Positions 1-11,100 of a DNA stretch of 64,000 nt are shown here, piece by piece (position 1 is the first letter of the stretch; the number at the start of each line of letters is the position of its first letter). This DNA is from Bettongia penicillata ogilbyi (Eukaryota; Chordata; Mammalia; Diprotodontia; Potoroidae), in assembly GCA_023548195.1 (NCBI GenBank), contig JAJHZJ010000311.1, positions 4,425,919 through 4,489,918 on the forward strand. Reading direction: 5' to 3'. The notes under the pieces are model-generated. The model saw nothing but the letters and a program-made list of their open reading frames with translations. It was not told the origin of the DNA and did no database searches. The translations under genes and the position numbers were made by a program.

Positions 1-270
1 ACCTGATGGTTCAGTCTCTTAGGACATCCTGAGCCCAAGGTCGTGAGCCCTTTTCTTCTAAAATTGACTGTGGCACTGCACTGACCCCCTTGGAGCTAGA
101 AAGGACTCAGTGGATTTTTTTTCCTTCTGATACGGCAGGAGTCAGAGAGGGAAGTAACTGAATCCAGGGAAAGTAGATAAAGGGGCAGAATGAAAGAGCA
201 TGTGAGAAAGGGAATATTGGCACGAAGGCCTCTGCTCCTACCTTCCTCTACTGTATCCTTGCTCACTTTT

Positions 271-855
271 TTTGGAGGCAATTGAGCTTAAGTGACTTGC
301 CCAGGGTCATACCTCCAGGGATAACAAGATATCTGTTGCTCTACCTAGCTAACCAGCCCCATGCCCTCACCTTTTAAAGTACAACTAAAATGCCATCTCC
401 TCCTAGATGTCACACTCATAAAAACACTTTGATCCTTTTCTAATAAATTTATTTTGTAATCCTGTATTACTCAAGTGGTCTGTGATTGTGTTTTATGGTA
501 TCCTCCTCTAAGCTCCATATTCCATCATGCTCATCCATGTGTGCTTCAGGCCTACCGTATCCCTGTTCCCCCTTTACCCTACCCTACCATTGTCCTTCTG
601 GAACTCCATATCTATTGTTAATATTTTGTTGTCCTTCAGTCATGTCTGACACTGAGTGACCCTGTGAACCACAGCATAACAATAGCGTCCATGGGATTTT
701 CTTGACAAGGACACTGGAATGGTTTGACATTTCTTTCTCCAGTGAATTAAGTGATTTGCTCAGGGTCACACAGCTACTAAGTGTCTGAGGCTGGATTTGA
801 ACTCAGATCTTCTAGATACCAGGACTCTATCCACTGAGCCACCTAGTTGCCTCCT
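271..855 (-). repeat. Two antisense CORE-SINE copies
   Basis: A fragment lies at about 271-352 and a nearly full copy at 627-855. The latter runs from the tail (TTCAGTCATGTCTGAC) through GGGTCACACAGCTACTAAG and TTTGAACTCAG to the tRNA-like head complement CCACTGAGCCACCTAGTTGCC. Sequence between them shows nothing. Confidence 0.8.
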
Positions 856-1466
856 TTGTTAACATTAACCATTGTTAATAATTAGCTTTCCCTCATATTA
901 GATCTGTACTGTCCTTCCTGAAAATCACTTTTATATATATTAGATATTTAATTTTCTGTGTATATAGTATGTTCCAGTAGCAATAGAGCATGCCTCTTTG
1001 AGGGAAGAGACAGTTTTATTTTTGCCTTTGTATGTCAGGTGCCTAGCACATATTAGGTACTTATTAAATTCTTATGAAATGAATTGCTTGCCTAATGATT
1101 GATATCGTGCTTTATACATGAGTGTTTGCTGTTTGTCTATGTAATATGGGGGTTTGCTTTCTTTAGAGAGAATAGTCTTCTCTTGATCATCTGAACACAT
1201 TCCCACAGGGCCAAGACCAGGATTTACTTGTTCTGGCCAAAGGTGGTTTGACCCACAGTGAAATACTGAGTAAATGCTGGTGGATTTTCAGTTTTCTCTT
1301 CTCCAAGTCTGACCCAGGGTATAAAATCTTCAGCTTTATCTCTATTATCCCCAAACAAGGCTGCCACTCTGCCTACCTACCCTTGTACCAATCCCAAATT
1401 GGGAAACTTGGAATAAATTACTCAACAATTCCATACTGAGCACCTGCTGTATACTAAGCATTAACC

Positions 1467-1637
1467 TGGGTCCTTGAACTTCTTTTTAAATTAAAAACAA
1501 CTTTTAATATAATTGGCTTCCTGTGGAACCCTATGTACTTCTATTTCATGCATTTAAAAACATTTTGAAAAGGGGTCTGTAGGCCTCACCAGACTGCCTA
1601 AGGGATCCATAACATAAAAAGGGCTAAGAATCCTTGC
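1467..1637. repeat. hAT-like DNA transposon remnant, copy 1 of 4
   Basis: Shares TATGTA.TT.TATTT, TTTAAAAACATT and GGGATCCATAACATAAAAAG with copies at 36052-36326 and 56984-57216. A short left end is at 7866-7925. The ends resemble an inverted GGTTCTTAACCTGGGG. Class is inferred from these ends. Confidence 0.45.
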
Positions 1638-1861
1638 TCTCCAGGGTTTTTAAAGGTCTCTTTCCTTCAACTGTTTACAACAAAGAGAGACAAGGTATCA
1701 GAGCCCCCTGAGAACCAAACAAGACAAGCAGATATTCCAGTGCAAAACGGTAAAGTACAGTATCTAAATGGTGTGGGAGGTCAGGAATGGGGGCTAATGA
1801 CTTGAAGATGTAACAATTGATCCAGAAGCATGTATTAACACCAGGCACTGTGTTAAGTACA

Positions 1862-2560
1862 GTGAAAAAAGCCCTGAGAAGATGTAGGTTTGGATCTTGT
1901 TGGCTCTTGGATCCTGGACAAGTTACTTCAGTTTTCTCACACAGAAAATGTGAATGGTAATTCTCAGAATACCCACCCTATTGGATTTTTGTGAGGATAG
2001 AATGAGATAATATATGCGAACCTTAATCTAAAGCACTCTATGAAAGTTAGCTATTAGGATTATTGCTACTTTTTGGGCTAGAAGAGATCTGAGCATCTGT
2101 TGGGCAGGGAGTGGGGGTGGGGAGAGGGCTGACTCAGTGACCTCTAAATTCCTTTCCAACTGACGATGTTTCTGGGGTCGTCAGGGGTATTGAATCCTGT
2201 AAGGGGTCATTTCTGCCCTCAGAACAGGAAGGCAGAATATTGGAGCTGAAAAGGACTTTTGATATGACTAATTCAACCTACTCATTTTACAGAAGAGTAA
2301 ACTAACCCAGATCTAGTAAGGCTGGACATGGATCCTTTATAGGTGGAGGGAAGAACAACTGCAAATTATATTTTAGGCAATGAAGAGAATAGTAGATGAT
2401 ACTGTCAGTCCCTGGCCTCACAGAGTTTATAGTCTAGTCACTCATACTTGCCTGCCTCACTGTGCCTAGAAAATTTGTTCAAGACCACACAGCTAAAGTT
2501 AGTGGGAGAGCTAGGAAACAAAGCCAGACTTCCTGATACTCAGAACAGGATTTTTTTTTT
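1862..2560. repeat. MIR/SINE-derived cluster
   Basis: A plus-strand SINE (about 1862-2070) ends in GAATGAGATAATATATGCGAA and TTAGCTATTA, the tail seen in several other copies. Antisense MIR-like pieces (about 2240-2330 and 2460-2545) carry CTCATTTTACAGA and GACCACACAGCTAAAG. All are degenerate. Confidence 0.6.
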
Positions 2561-3109
2561 TTAAGATGTTAAGGTTCAAAAAAGTAGGAAAGGGCTAGGG
2601 GTCAAGAGAAAGTTTTCCCTCCTTTCACCTCTCCTTTCTCATATAATCTCACTTTCCCTAGCCCTATCCTATCTTCCTTCACTCCCTGGCTAGACTGCTC
2701 ACTCACCTCTAGGTAGCTGGTCAGTGGTGGTTGCTAGCTTCAATTCCTCATTCATCTTCCAGTCCAGCAGACCTGGGATCTTTCCATGTAAGCTCTCCCA
2801 GAACTCACGATTCTGGAGGTTTGGATTCATTTTGGGAGGAGTGGGGAAAGAAACATACCTGCCAGCAGAGAGATCTAACCTCTTTGGCCTCTGCTTTTAG
2901 CTCCACACAGGTGGAGAGCAAAGCCTTTAACTTCTCAGTACTTCAGAGTGTGATTCAATCAAGTAAGCCCTCCCTCTTAATCCTAGTTGGCCCACCCCTG
3001 ACTTCCATTTTTGTGGGGGTAGAAGCCCTAGGAACATTAAGAATCCTCAGGCTATCTGAAAGGGAGACTCCACAAGCTTTTATTAATCTTCTATTAGTTA
3101 CAAATGCTA

Positions 3110-3340
3110 GGCTCTAGGCATACAAAGTCAATCAACAGATCAATCAACAAAGAGTAAGTGCTTGCTGTATACCTGATACAATTCAAAGAAGGAATCATCC
3201 CCTCCTGTCAAAGACTTTACATTTTAAGGAGGGAAGGCAACTGGTACATAATAAGCATATACCAAAAAATGTGTATAGAGAGAGTAATAGAAATAAACAC
3301 AAAGCAGTTAAACATGTCACAGGGAGAAAAGGCACCAGAA
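3110..3340 (+). repeat. Fragment of a long dispersed repeat
   Basis: GTAAGTGCTTGCTGTATACCT and AGACTTTACATTTTAAGGAG match the opening of the repeat seen more fully at 4083-4960. Strongly decayed. Confidence 0.4.
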
Positions 3341-4082
3341 ACTGAGTGCCAGAAGGTTACTCGCCAACTTTGGGTATATGGAGAAATTGGCCAGTCCCAT
3401 ACTTATGTCCCACAACAAAGTACTTTCATCAAAGATCCCAAAACTGAGGTCTGGAAGTGAAGTAATAGATACTATTTTGCCCCACCCCCACCAATCACCA
3501 TTTTGGAATACCAAAAGAGGGAGCATTCGTAACACCTACACCAGAGATGGAATTTTCCCCATACAAAGGGAAAAAATTGGGAGAATCTTGAAAAACTGTC
3601 TCGACATTTGAAGGAGCGCAACACCCTGCTCTCATCACCAGCCCACAGGTGTAAAGCATATTCTCTAAAGGATCCCTTTTGGACCCATCAGTCTTGGGGA
3701 CTGCCCTTTCCCTCTTCTCTGTCTAGTTTGGATGCTGAGTTATCACATAATTGTTCATTTGGAGGGGCTTTTCCTGAAGAGAAGCAGATCAATTGCTCTA
3801 ATTTTGAAACTCAGGGAATACCCATGGAGACCTTCCTTTTAGATGCTTCAGTGAGTGACCCTAATTTACAGAACCTGAGAAGGGGAGCAAGAAAAGGCTT
3901 TTTGGTAAAAATGCTTGGTTCTATGGAGAGAAAATAGCAGAAGGAAGGCCAATAAGGCCAGATAAGCAGAACAGCTTTGAAAGGCACTGGTTGATCTCGT
4001 TATATACTTTTTTTTTTTAAAGGGAAGCTGTGCATAATAGAGATGAGTAGTTTCATACTTAAGCCTTTTTTTCTATCCCATT

Positions 4083-4960
4083 ATGCATATGCAAATGCAG
4101 CCAGTCAATAAGCATTTATTAAATATCTACTATATGCTAGGCGCTGTGCTAAGTGCTGGCCAGAAAAAGAGGCAAAAGACCCTTCAGCCTCCACTATCTA
4201 ATGGGGGAGACAATATGGAAGCAAATCCGTACAAACAAGCTATATACAGGATAAATAGGAAATAATCAGCTGAGGGAAGGCACCAGAATTGAGAGAGGTT
4301 GGGGAAGGCTTCCTGTAAAAGATGGAATTTTAAGGAAGCCAGCAAGCTAAGACAAGGAGGGAGAACTTTCCAGGCATGGGGAATAGCCCTAGTCAAGAGA
4401 TGAAGTATATTGGGGGAGGAACAGCAGAGGTCAGTAGCTGGATCAAAGGTGAGATGCTAAGGGTAAAAACACTTGAGAAGGTAGGAGTGGGGCTAAGTGA
4501 TGAAGGGATTTGAATACCAAACAAAGGATTTCATATTTGATCCTGGGTGTGACACAGAGCCACTGGAGTTCTTAATTAGGAGGGAGGTGATGTGCTCAGA
4601 CCTGTGCTTTAGGAAAAGCATTTTGGTGGCTAAATGGAAGATGAATGGAAGTGGGGAGAGACTTGAGGCAGGCAGACCCACCAGCAGACTATTACAACAG
4701 TCCAGGGGTGTGGTGATGAGAGCCTGCACCAGAGTGATGCTGGTGGCATATTCAAGAAATATTGCAAAGGTGAAATCAACAAACTTTGCAACAGCTTGGA
4801 TATGAAGGATGAGAGATAGTGAGGAATCCAGGATGAGTCCTGGGTTGGGAGCCTGTGGATCTGGGAGGATGGGGTTGCCCTCTATAGTAATTGAGAAATT
4901 AGGAGGTGGGAAGGGACTAGGCTAGGGGGAAAGATAATGAGTTAGGTTTCGTATATATTG
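4083..4960 (+). repeat. Long dispersed repeat, fullest copy (~880 bp)
   Basis: Begins AATAAGCATTTATTAAATAT with TGCTAGGCGCTGTGCTAAG, and continues through GGGAAGGCTTCCTGTAAAAG, TTTGATCCTGG and CCACCAGCAGACTATTACAAC. Shorter copies are at 3110, 5855, 26478, 40075 and 57695. It is a mammalian-type interspersed repeat that I could not classify by eye. The short open frames here are chance. Confidence 0.6.
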
Positions 4961-5570
4961 AGTTTAAGATTTAAAGAACTATTCTATTTGAAGTTAAATT
5001 AAAAACATTTTTAAAAATGATACTTGGATTCCAAGGACTGGATATTTCAGATGGGCTGTAGTCCCACCTCCTTCAAGCTCCTAGGTTGTCTCTCCTCCCT
5101 TTTTGGAGGTCCTATAATAATGACCCCTTTGTTGTATGTTGGCATTACCATTTTAGGGTACTTGTCATTCATCCAAACAATCTTCTGAATTTCCTCTAAA
5201 GACCTCTTTTAGTGCTTATTCTGCCCTCATGGTCTGGAGTCCTCAGACTGGAAGCTCTGATAGGTTCTGCTGAGATGGGAAGACTTCTGGTTTAGGTCAG
5301 TGATGAATTTTTTGGTCAGTCCAAGAATCAGCCTAACAGTTATCAACTGGATGTTGATTGTTGACCAGCAGGTGACCCACTTTTGTGGCCACAGCAGCTT
5401 AGGAAGGTCATTACCTTCCAAGGCTTAGAACTGGTTGGTGGAGCATCCGCACCAAAACCCTCATTCAGTTTTCACAACAACCTTATGGAGCAGTGTGTTA
5501 TGTTTCCCGTTTGGAAATAAAGGCCTAGTGAGTTTTTTGTGTAGTAATTTGTCAAAGGATAATCAATTAA

Positions 5571-6105
5571 TGGGGCAACTAGATGGTGAAGTGGATAGAA
5601 TACTGGGCTTAGAATCAGGAAGACTCAAGTTCAAATCCAGCCTCAGATACTTATCAGCTGTGTGACCCTGGGCAAGTCATTTAGCCCTGTTAACCTCGGT
5701 TTCCTTATCTGTAAAATGAGTTGAATAAAGAAATGGCAAACCACTCCAGCATCTTTGCCAAGAAAACCCCAAATGAGTTCTCAAAATTTGAACATGACAG
5801 AAACTACTCAACAACAAAATCAAGCACGTTAGAAAACGTTGATTTACCACCTACCATGATCTACCACTTACTATGTGCTATCTGATGAGGACACAAAGAA
5901 AAAAGGGAACACAGCCTTCCTCATAGAGCTTATGGGTAGACAACGCACACCTACACAACATACACAACACATGTAAAGCAGATTAAAAAGTAACCTTGGA
6001 AGAAAAGACACCAGCAGTCAAGGGCACCAGGAAAGGTCTCATGAAGGTCTTGAGATGAGTTTTGAAGGAAACCTAGAATTCCAAGAGGCAGAAGGAGGTC
6101 AGTAG
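5571..6105 (+). repeat. CORE-SINE followed by a dispersed-repeat fragment
   Basis: A full plus-strand SINE at 5571-5822 runs from GGGGCAACTAGATGGTG to CTACTCAACAACAAAATC. A degraded piece of the long dispersed repeat follows (about 5855-6105; TTACTATGTGCTATCTGATG, AGGAAAGGTCTCATGAAGG). Confidence 0.8.
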
Positions 6106-6504
6106 GGAGAGTAGTTCCTAAAATACTGGGGCATAGGATCAGGATTCCCTGAAACTTGGTTCAGAACTCTTCTCCGGTGCCTAGGAAGCTGTGAGCACGT
6201 GAGTGGGTGGGTGTGACCAAACCTAAACCAAAACTAATCCTTTCTGTTCTTCAATTTGGGACAATCAGGCCTGAGGGAATGGAGGTGGAGTGGGGAGGGA
6301 GAGAGATGTGGGTTAGGGCAAAGGTATCAGACACTGTCTCCTCCTCTTTCAATAAAATCGACTGGCTTCTTAAGGGGAGGCCTTCAATGTCATTGTCTAG
6401 CTGCCTTCTATCCCAAAGGTGATGATTCCTTAATGTGAAGTTAATCCTTATAGAGCAGATTGACCATGGGATCCCAGATCTAGAGCTATAGAAGTCCTCT
6501 AGTT

Positions 6505-7550
6505 CAGTTGTGTCAAACTCAAATAGAAATAGCCCGGCCTCATATTGACTTAGAAAATCACAAATTGAACATTACCTATGTTGTATTGTATTTTTACTTA
6601 ATTTGTTAAACTTCTCCAAATTACATTAGTCTGGATCCAGCTAATTTGGGGGGCTGAATCTGATTCTTCTGTTCTCATCAATTCCCCTAATTGTATAATT
6701 GAGGAAACTGGGGCCAGAGAGGCAGTGTCTTACCCAAAGTAACCCAAGCATCAGAGAGATTTCAACCCTAGTCTCCTGACCCCAAAACCCAGCTTTTACT
6801 GTACCACAATGCCTGTTTTGACCTTTTATTTTTCTTTTACTAACAAACACAAAAAAAGAGAAAATTTCTACATACAAAATAGAACAGAGAAAGGATTGTA
6901 TGCATAAATGTCACTCTTTTACATACAGCTTGTTTTTAAAAATATTTTGTAATAAATTCAGTTGTACTTTCTGTCTAGTTTGTCTCCTTCCAAACTTCCT
7001 TCTATTCTATATATTTTTAAAAAATATTTCAATGACCTCATTTCTTTTCTTTTGGCAACTGGTAACTTCCCTCTTGTCCCCAAATCCCCCACCTCTAATT
7101 AAAAAAAAGTACAAATCAACACAAAGTGGGGCCAGCAAGCCTTGGTTTCTATTTGCAATAAATGGGGCCCACTAATCCATACATAAGATCCCTGGGGACC
7201 TTTTAATGACTTAGTTTTAAAGTGTAATATTATCTGTTTTCTTGTATTTTTATTTATTTTGTTAAATATTTCCCAAATACATTTTAATCTGATTCAGCAA
7301 CACTGGGGAATGTTGTGAGCTGTGGCTGGTGTATTTGATACCTTTACTCTAGAGTCATGACTAGGCAGTGCATTCACCAGTTCTTAAATCTAAGTTTTTT
7401 CCTTTGTAATATTGTTATTGTATAAATTGTTCTGTACATGATCACTTGATTCTGCTTAAGTTCATAGACCTCTTCCAAATTCAGTGAAACCATTTCTTTC
7501 ATCATTTCTTATGGTGCAGCATATTCACTGTCATAATTTTTCAGCTATGC
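6505..7550. repeat. Mosaic of A/T-rich repeat, MIR and antisense L1 3' end
   Basis: Two copies of one A/T-rich repeat (6505-6650 and 7130-7345) share TGTATTTTTA.TTA.TTTGTTAAA and end near CTGATTCAGCAA. A MIR-like stretch is at 6680-6815. Antisense L1 3' sequence occurs at about 6880-7130 and 7375-7550 (TATTGTATAAATTGTTCTG), so the second A/T repeat probably sits inside the L1. Confidence 0.5.
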
Positions 7551-7865
7551 CTGACTTTACAAGCACATTCCGTTTTGATGTTCTTTCTCAGATTCCCTCA
7601 TCCCTCCCACAGGAGGAAGGCAGGGAAGGCAGGATCAAGCTATGGGCTCTGGCAGCAGTCAGTCCTAAAATGAGTCCCAAGATAAATTGATTGGATTAAG
7701 CAGAGTAAAAACTCCTTCCTAGTCACTCTCTTCTACTGTCCTCCCCTATTCCATATCCATGTACCTTTCTCTGTCTTCTATTTCTTTCTTTCATTCTTCT
7801 CCATCTACAATAGTCCTCTCCTCTCTCCTCTCCACATAGTCATTAACCCTAAGTCTAGTATTTAA

Positions 7866-8524
7866 TCAGGGGTTCTTAATCTGGGGTCCAGAACATCTTT
7901 TAAAAATATTTTGATAATGTTTGATAACAGTGGGCTTGGAGGCAGTAAGGACATATTCATGAGCTGAAGTCTAGAGTCAGACACTAGCTTGCTTACCTCA
8001 GTTTCCTCATTTGTGAGCTGGAGAAGGAAATGGCAAACCACTCCAGTAACTCTGCCAAGAACACCCCAAATGGGGTCATGGAGGGTTGGAAATGGCTGAA
8101 CAACAACAACCTCTGTCTTCTGGGTTGCCTCTCCCCCATCCAATTTCTCTCTTTCCAGTCTTGCCTGTTCTTCTAGAACCCCATTCATTCCTCCTTGCTT
8201 CCTTCCTACCAGGCCTACCAGGCCTCTTGTTTCTTCTAGGTTTTACCAACCTGTGCTTCTCTTTCCTCAGACTTCCCATGCCCCAGAGTTCAGGCTTGGG
8301 GGCTCTCATGGACCTGTCTGACAACCTAAATTAACTGCCCTTCATTACTGAGCTCAGCCTAAGGATCAGGACATTTGGGTTTTCAAAGCCCCAAAACTTT
8401 GAACATAGGAAACATTCAATTTAATAACTTTTGGAGGGAGGGCACTCAGGGTTAAGTGACTCGAGTCTGAGGCCACATTTTCCCTCAGATCCTCCTGATT
8501 CCACTGTACCACCTAGCTACCTCC
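7866..8524. repeat. hAT-like end, SINE tail and antisense SINE fragment
   Basis: CAGGGGTTCTTAATCTGGGG (7868-7887) looks like the left end of the hAT-like family. A plus SINE tail lies at 7987-8111 (GGAAATGGCAAACCACTCCA). An antisense SINE piece lies at about 8428-8524, ending CCACCTAGCTACCTCCC. Confidence 0.55.
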
Positions 8525-8854
8525 CAAACTAATCACGTTTTAAACACTGAATTGAGGTTGGTGGGGAGGAAGAGACCTGAAGGAAGAGAGCCTGGGAGCT
8601 TGTGCTGTTGTGCTCACCGGGTGGGAAAAGCTCTGCTGCTTCTAGTGTTCTGCATTTAAGTAAGAGAACTGAAAAAGGAGACTCAGGAGACAGAGGCAGC
8701 ATCATACTTTATTACAGGAAATCAGCTGAGGAGGAAGGTGGGCAGGTGGTCATGATCTGGGAAGGGAGTACTGGAAGGAGAGGGGGTGGGGAGGGGCTGC
8801 AGAGACATCTGGGAGCAGTAAGGTCTAGGGAGGATCAGAAGTTTGCGACTCATT

Positions 8855-9224
8855 TCTTTGGCAATTCTAAGATTTTATTGGAAGATTGCGGTAGATGGGG
8901 GAAGGATCTCGGGACAGGGGTGGGGGATTTAGTAGATTGTAAACTCCTTGGAGTTTATCTAAACTTTCTATCCCCCGACCCCTTTAGCTCCGGGCTTGGC
9001 TTGATTTTGACCTCAGTGAATGAGAGACTAGTTGAATGGAGGAGCGTGGGGGAGGGGGAGAGAGATCCAGGGGAGAAAAGTCAGTGTTACACGGTGAGGT
9101 GCAGCTGAGCCAAGGGCAAGGGGAGGGAGGACTGGAGCCCGGGGAGTAGAACCTCCAGCTCCCGGGCAGTGAGTGCACGCTGCTCCATCTGTGTCTCCAA
9201 GGAGTACCAGTCTCGCTCAGAGCC
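8855..9224 (-). other. UPK2: UPK2 3' UTR (inferred)
   Basis: This stretch runs from the UPK2 stop to just past the first AATAAA on the minus strand (8879-8874). A 3' UTR of about 370 nt is plausible for this short mRNA. A second AATAAA lies at 8713-8708. The cleavage point itself is not visible, so the end is approximate. Confidence 0.55.
8874..8879 (-). terminator. Polyadenylation signal AATAAA, probably UPK2
   Basis: Perfect AATAAA hexamer on the minus strand, about 345 nt after the UPK2 stop codon and the first one reached. An alternative hexamer is at 8708-8713. Confidence 0.6.
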
Positions 9225-9361
9225 TCATTTTCGAGCGCCCAGGGCCAGAGCAACGATGAAACCCACGACCAGCAGGAACATGGCCACAGACAGCAGCACC
9301 GTGATGACTATCATGCCCCCGGTGCGAGCCATGCCCAGCCCCAAAGTCTCCACTTTGCTGC
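9225..9361 (-). CDS. UPK2: UPK2 coding exon 5: transmembrane helix, C-terminus and stop
   Basis: The exon begins after acceptor CCCTGACAG and runs to TGA at 9227-9225. It encodes RSKVETLGLGMARTGG followed by a helix of about 25 hydrophobic residues and a short cytosolic tail ALGARK. The open frame extends upstream into the intron to a spurious ATG at 9419; homology begins only at 9361. This is the most conserved part of the gene. Confidence 0.97.
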
Positions 9362-11100
9362 CTGTCAGGGTTAAGTGAAATAATGTACACAAACTGTTGC
9401 AAAGCTGAACTCGATACATATTCCTTTGTGGGATGATGAGAGATGGATTTAGAGGCTGAAGGGAGGGGGCAGGTGCATGTAGATTTCCCCCGCCGGAGCT
9501 CTCTGTCCAGTCCTAAGACCTGGGAGGTGAGTCTGTGGCTGTAGGCCAGAGGGAGGCACATAACAGGGGGTTCAGTGCGGGAGAGGTTACTCACGAGGCA
9601 GTGTGGCCATCCGGACTCTGTTACTGTGTTCTACAGCATTTCCTTTCTCCACGGAGTAGGAGACACTTGGAGGGAAACAGGAATTTGAGGAAGAAGGAAC
9701 TCAGGAGGAGGGGAACCTAAGTCCTAGCTGTTCCTCCTAGACGCGTCTCTCTTCAAAGATCCCTTCTCTGATCTGTGCCCAGTCTCTGGACTCTCCTCAA
9801 CTACAGCCTCTCCAACAGTGTCCTCCTTCCTCCAGAGCTTGCTCCCTCCCCAAGAGGTATCCATCCTGCCTACTTCCTACAGAAAGACACCCTTCTTCTT
9901 TCTACCCCTTACTTTCCCCTACTGGTGCTTGCTTCTCCCGGGTAGTCCACCTACAAGTAGCTGGTGCCAGGTACCAGGTTGGTGACTTGGTAGGCACTGA
10001 GTCGGGTGACAGTGAAGCTGCTGCTGCTGTATACCACATTCACCAGGTCCCTTTGCCCTCGGCAGGGGGTTACAGTAAAGTTATGTGTTACTCCTGGGCA
10101 GGAAGAGGGGATAAAAGGGGTGGAATTAAGTTGGGAGATAGGGGTGAAGTGGGATGGGAATAAGATACTCCTGGGGAAAGGATACAAACAAAGGAAGGGA
10201 AGCAGGTACCCAGGGTTAAAAAAGACTGGGGGTTAGGATGAGGTATTCAAGGGAAGGAGGGACCCAAACCTTTGGTTTCATTGACTCTTCTGACAGTCAG
10301 AAAGGCTTTGCCCCCTGTGAGGTGGCAGGGGGGTAAGGCAACTAGAAGGCTCTCTGCCAGGGCTGGGGACAGTAGGCCAGGGAGACTGGAGATGTTGAAT
10401 TCTGTAGAAAGGCAGAGGAAGGAAGGCTTGATGGAGAAACTGAGACTTTAAGGATAAGCCCAACAAAAGACTCTAAACTATATTACCCAGCCCAGGCCTT
10501 GTTCTCCAAACCTCCCTTGACTATACTTCAAAGGAACTGAGGGTCTGGCTTCCATCCTTGACAATGGCATTCTTTCACATAATTGTAATGGACAGAGCCC
10601 CTGGAGGCAGAGAGCATCCAGCCAATGCCCACCTGACCACCAGATGGCAGACTTGGGCCACTCTGACGGGAGAAACAGACTGAGAAGGCACAGCAGGTAT
10701 TGGGATTTAACCCTAGGAATACAGAACATAAGGTCTAGAAGAGAATTCTGGACCTACCAGCTGTAGATCCTCCCTGTTCCTCCCATCTTCCCTTTCTAGT
10801 TTGAAGAGGACTATGGCAGTGCCCACTGTCATTGGACCAGTACCTGAATGCCCAGCACCCTCATATCCTCTCAGTACTTCCTATCCATCTCCTCCCTACC
10901 ATTGCCAATACAACTTCAGAACATCTCTGGAAGCAGGGTATCTCCAGCCCCACCCTACATGAAATGTAGAACCATCTCCCCTAAGCCAGGTTTCCCAATT
11001 CCTACCCCCTCCAACCCAAATCGGGGCAGGGAGAACCAGGACCTGCAGCCTTGAGATCCAGCAGCACCAGTAGAAGCAGGGCTGGCATCTGAAACAACAT
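9225..11100 (-). CDS. UPK2: Uroplakin II (uroplakin-2), complete five-exon gene
   Basis: UPK2 is a single-pass membrane protein of the asymmetric unit membrane plaques on urothelial umbrella cells, where it pairs with UPK1A. Coding exons, in transcript order: 11100-11043, 10401-10270, 10093-9955, 9665-9595, 9361-9225. All introns are GT-AG, and joining phases 1,1,2,1 gives one open frame of 178 residues (human about 184). Visible parts are a signal peptide (residues 1-19), a prosegment starting EFNISS, an RGQR cleavage motif at 75-78, and a 100-residue mature part with one transmembrane helix (about 150-174) ending in GARK. The stretches FTVTRLSAYQVTNLVPGT and GLGMARTGG are near-identical to human UPK2 as I remember it. 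The start has a good context (CCACCATG). Identity is very sure; the exon 1 donor is the least certain boundary. Confidence 0.97.
9595..9665 (-). CDS. UPK2: UPK2 coding exon 4: luminal membrane-proximal part
   Basis: The 71-nt exon lies between acceptor CCCTCCAAG and donor CTC|GTGAGT. It reads FVSYSVEKGNAVEHSNRVRM ATLP, parallel to the human YISYLVKKG..STLP segment. Entry phase 2 and exit phase 1 match its neighbours. This is the least conserved part of the mature protein, but spacing and flanking residues agree. Confidence 0.93.
9955..10093 (-). CDS. UPK2: UPK2 coding exon 3: propeptide cleavage site and start of mature domain
   Basis: The 139-nt exon lies between acceptor CCTGCCCAG and donor TT|GTAGGT. 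It carries a sequon NFT at residue 68 that I do not recall from human UPK2, then TPCRGQR, where the pro-domain should be cut after Arg78. It continues DLVNVVYSSSSFTVTRLSAY to PGTSY, the start of the mature chain. Reading past the donor gives an immediate TAG, which confirms the exon end. Confidence 0.96.
10270..10401 (-). CDS. UPK2: UPK2 coding exon 2: luminal prosegment
   Basis: The 132-nt exon sits between acceptor TTTCTACAG and donor AAAG|GTTTGG. With one base carried from exon 1 it encodes EFNISSLPGLLSPALAESLL and on through LPPCHLTGG to VNETK. It contains sequons NIS (residue 22) and NET (residue 60). The position matching the human NAT sequon is KAF here, so that glycosylation site is lost. 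Cys45, in PPCH, is kept. Confidence 0.96.
11043..11100 (-). CDS. UPK2: UPK2 coding exon 1: start codon and signal peptide
   Basis: The exon starts at an ATG with a strong Kozak context (CCACC before ATG) and encodes 19 residues beginning MLFQMPALLLLVLLD, a short hydrophobic secretion signal, plus one base of codon 20. The donor is CAG|GTCCTG, a weak site. A second possible donor 6 bp further on (CTG|GTTCTC) is also phase 1 and would add Gly-Pro. The first is preferred because the junction then reads AAEFNISS, parallel to AADFNISS in the human protein. The signal peptide is a few residues shorter than the human one. Confidence 0.9.

Larger units (their letters stand above)
1..8700. other. Repeat-rich flank downstream of UPK2, no gene recognised
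   Basis: Old SINE, L1, hAT-like and unclassified repeats alternate with unique A/T-rich sequence. In human the next gene on this side is FOXR1, but no forkhead-like frame was found on either strand. Open frames at 2731-3117 and 3608-3937 resemble no known protein. Confidence 0.6.

Noticed and set aside
3608..3937. 109-codon open frame considered as a FOXR1 remnant
   Set aside because: It is on the strand opposite to that expected for FOXR1 and has no forkhead-like residues (no KNTVRHNL-type motif).
9217..9594. Minus-strand open frames extending past UPK2 exons 4 and 5, including an ATG at 9419
   Set aside because: These read through introns; homology to uroplakin II starts exactly at the AG acceptor at 9361, so the extension is intronic.
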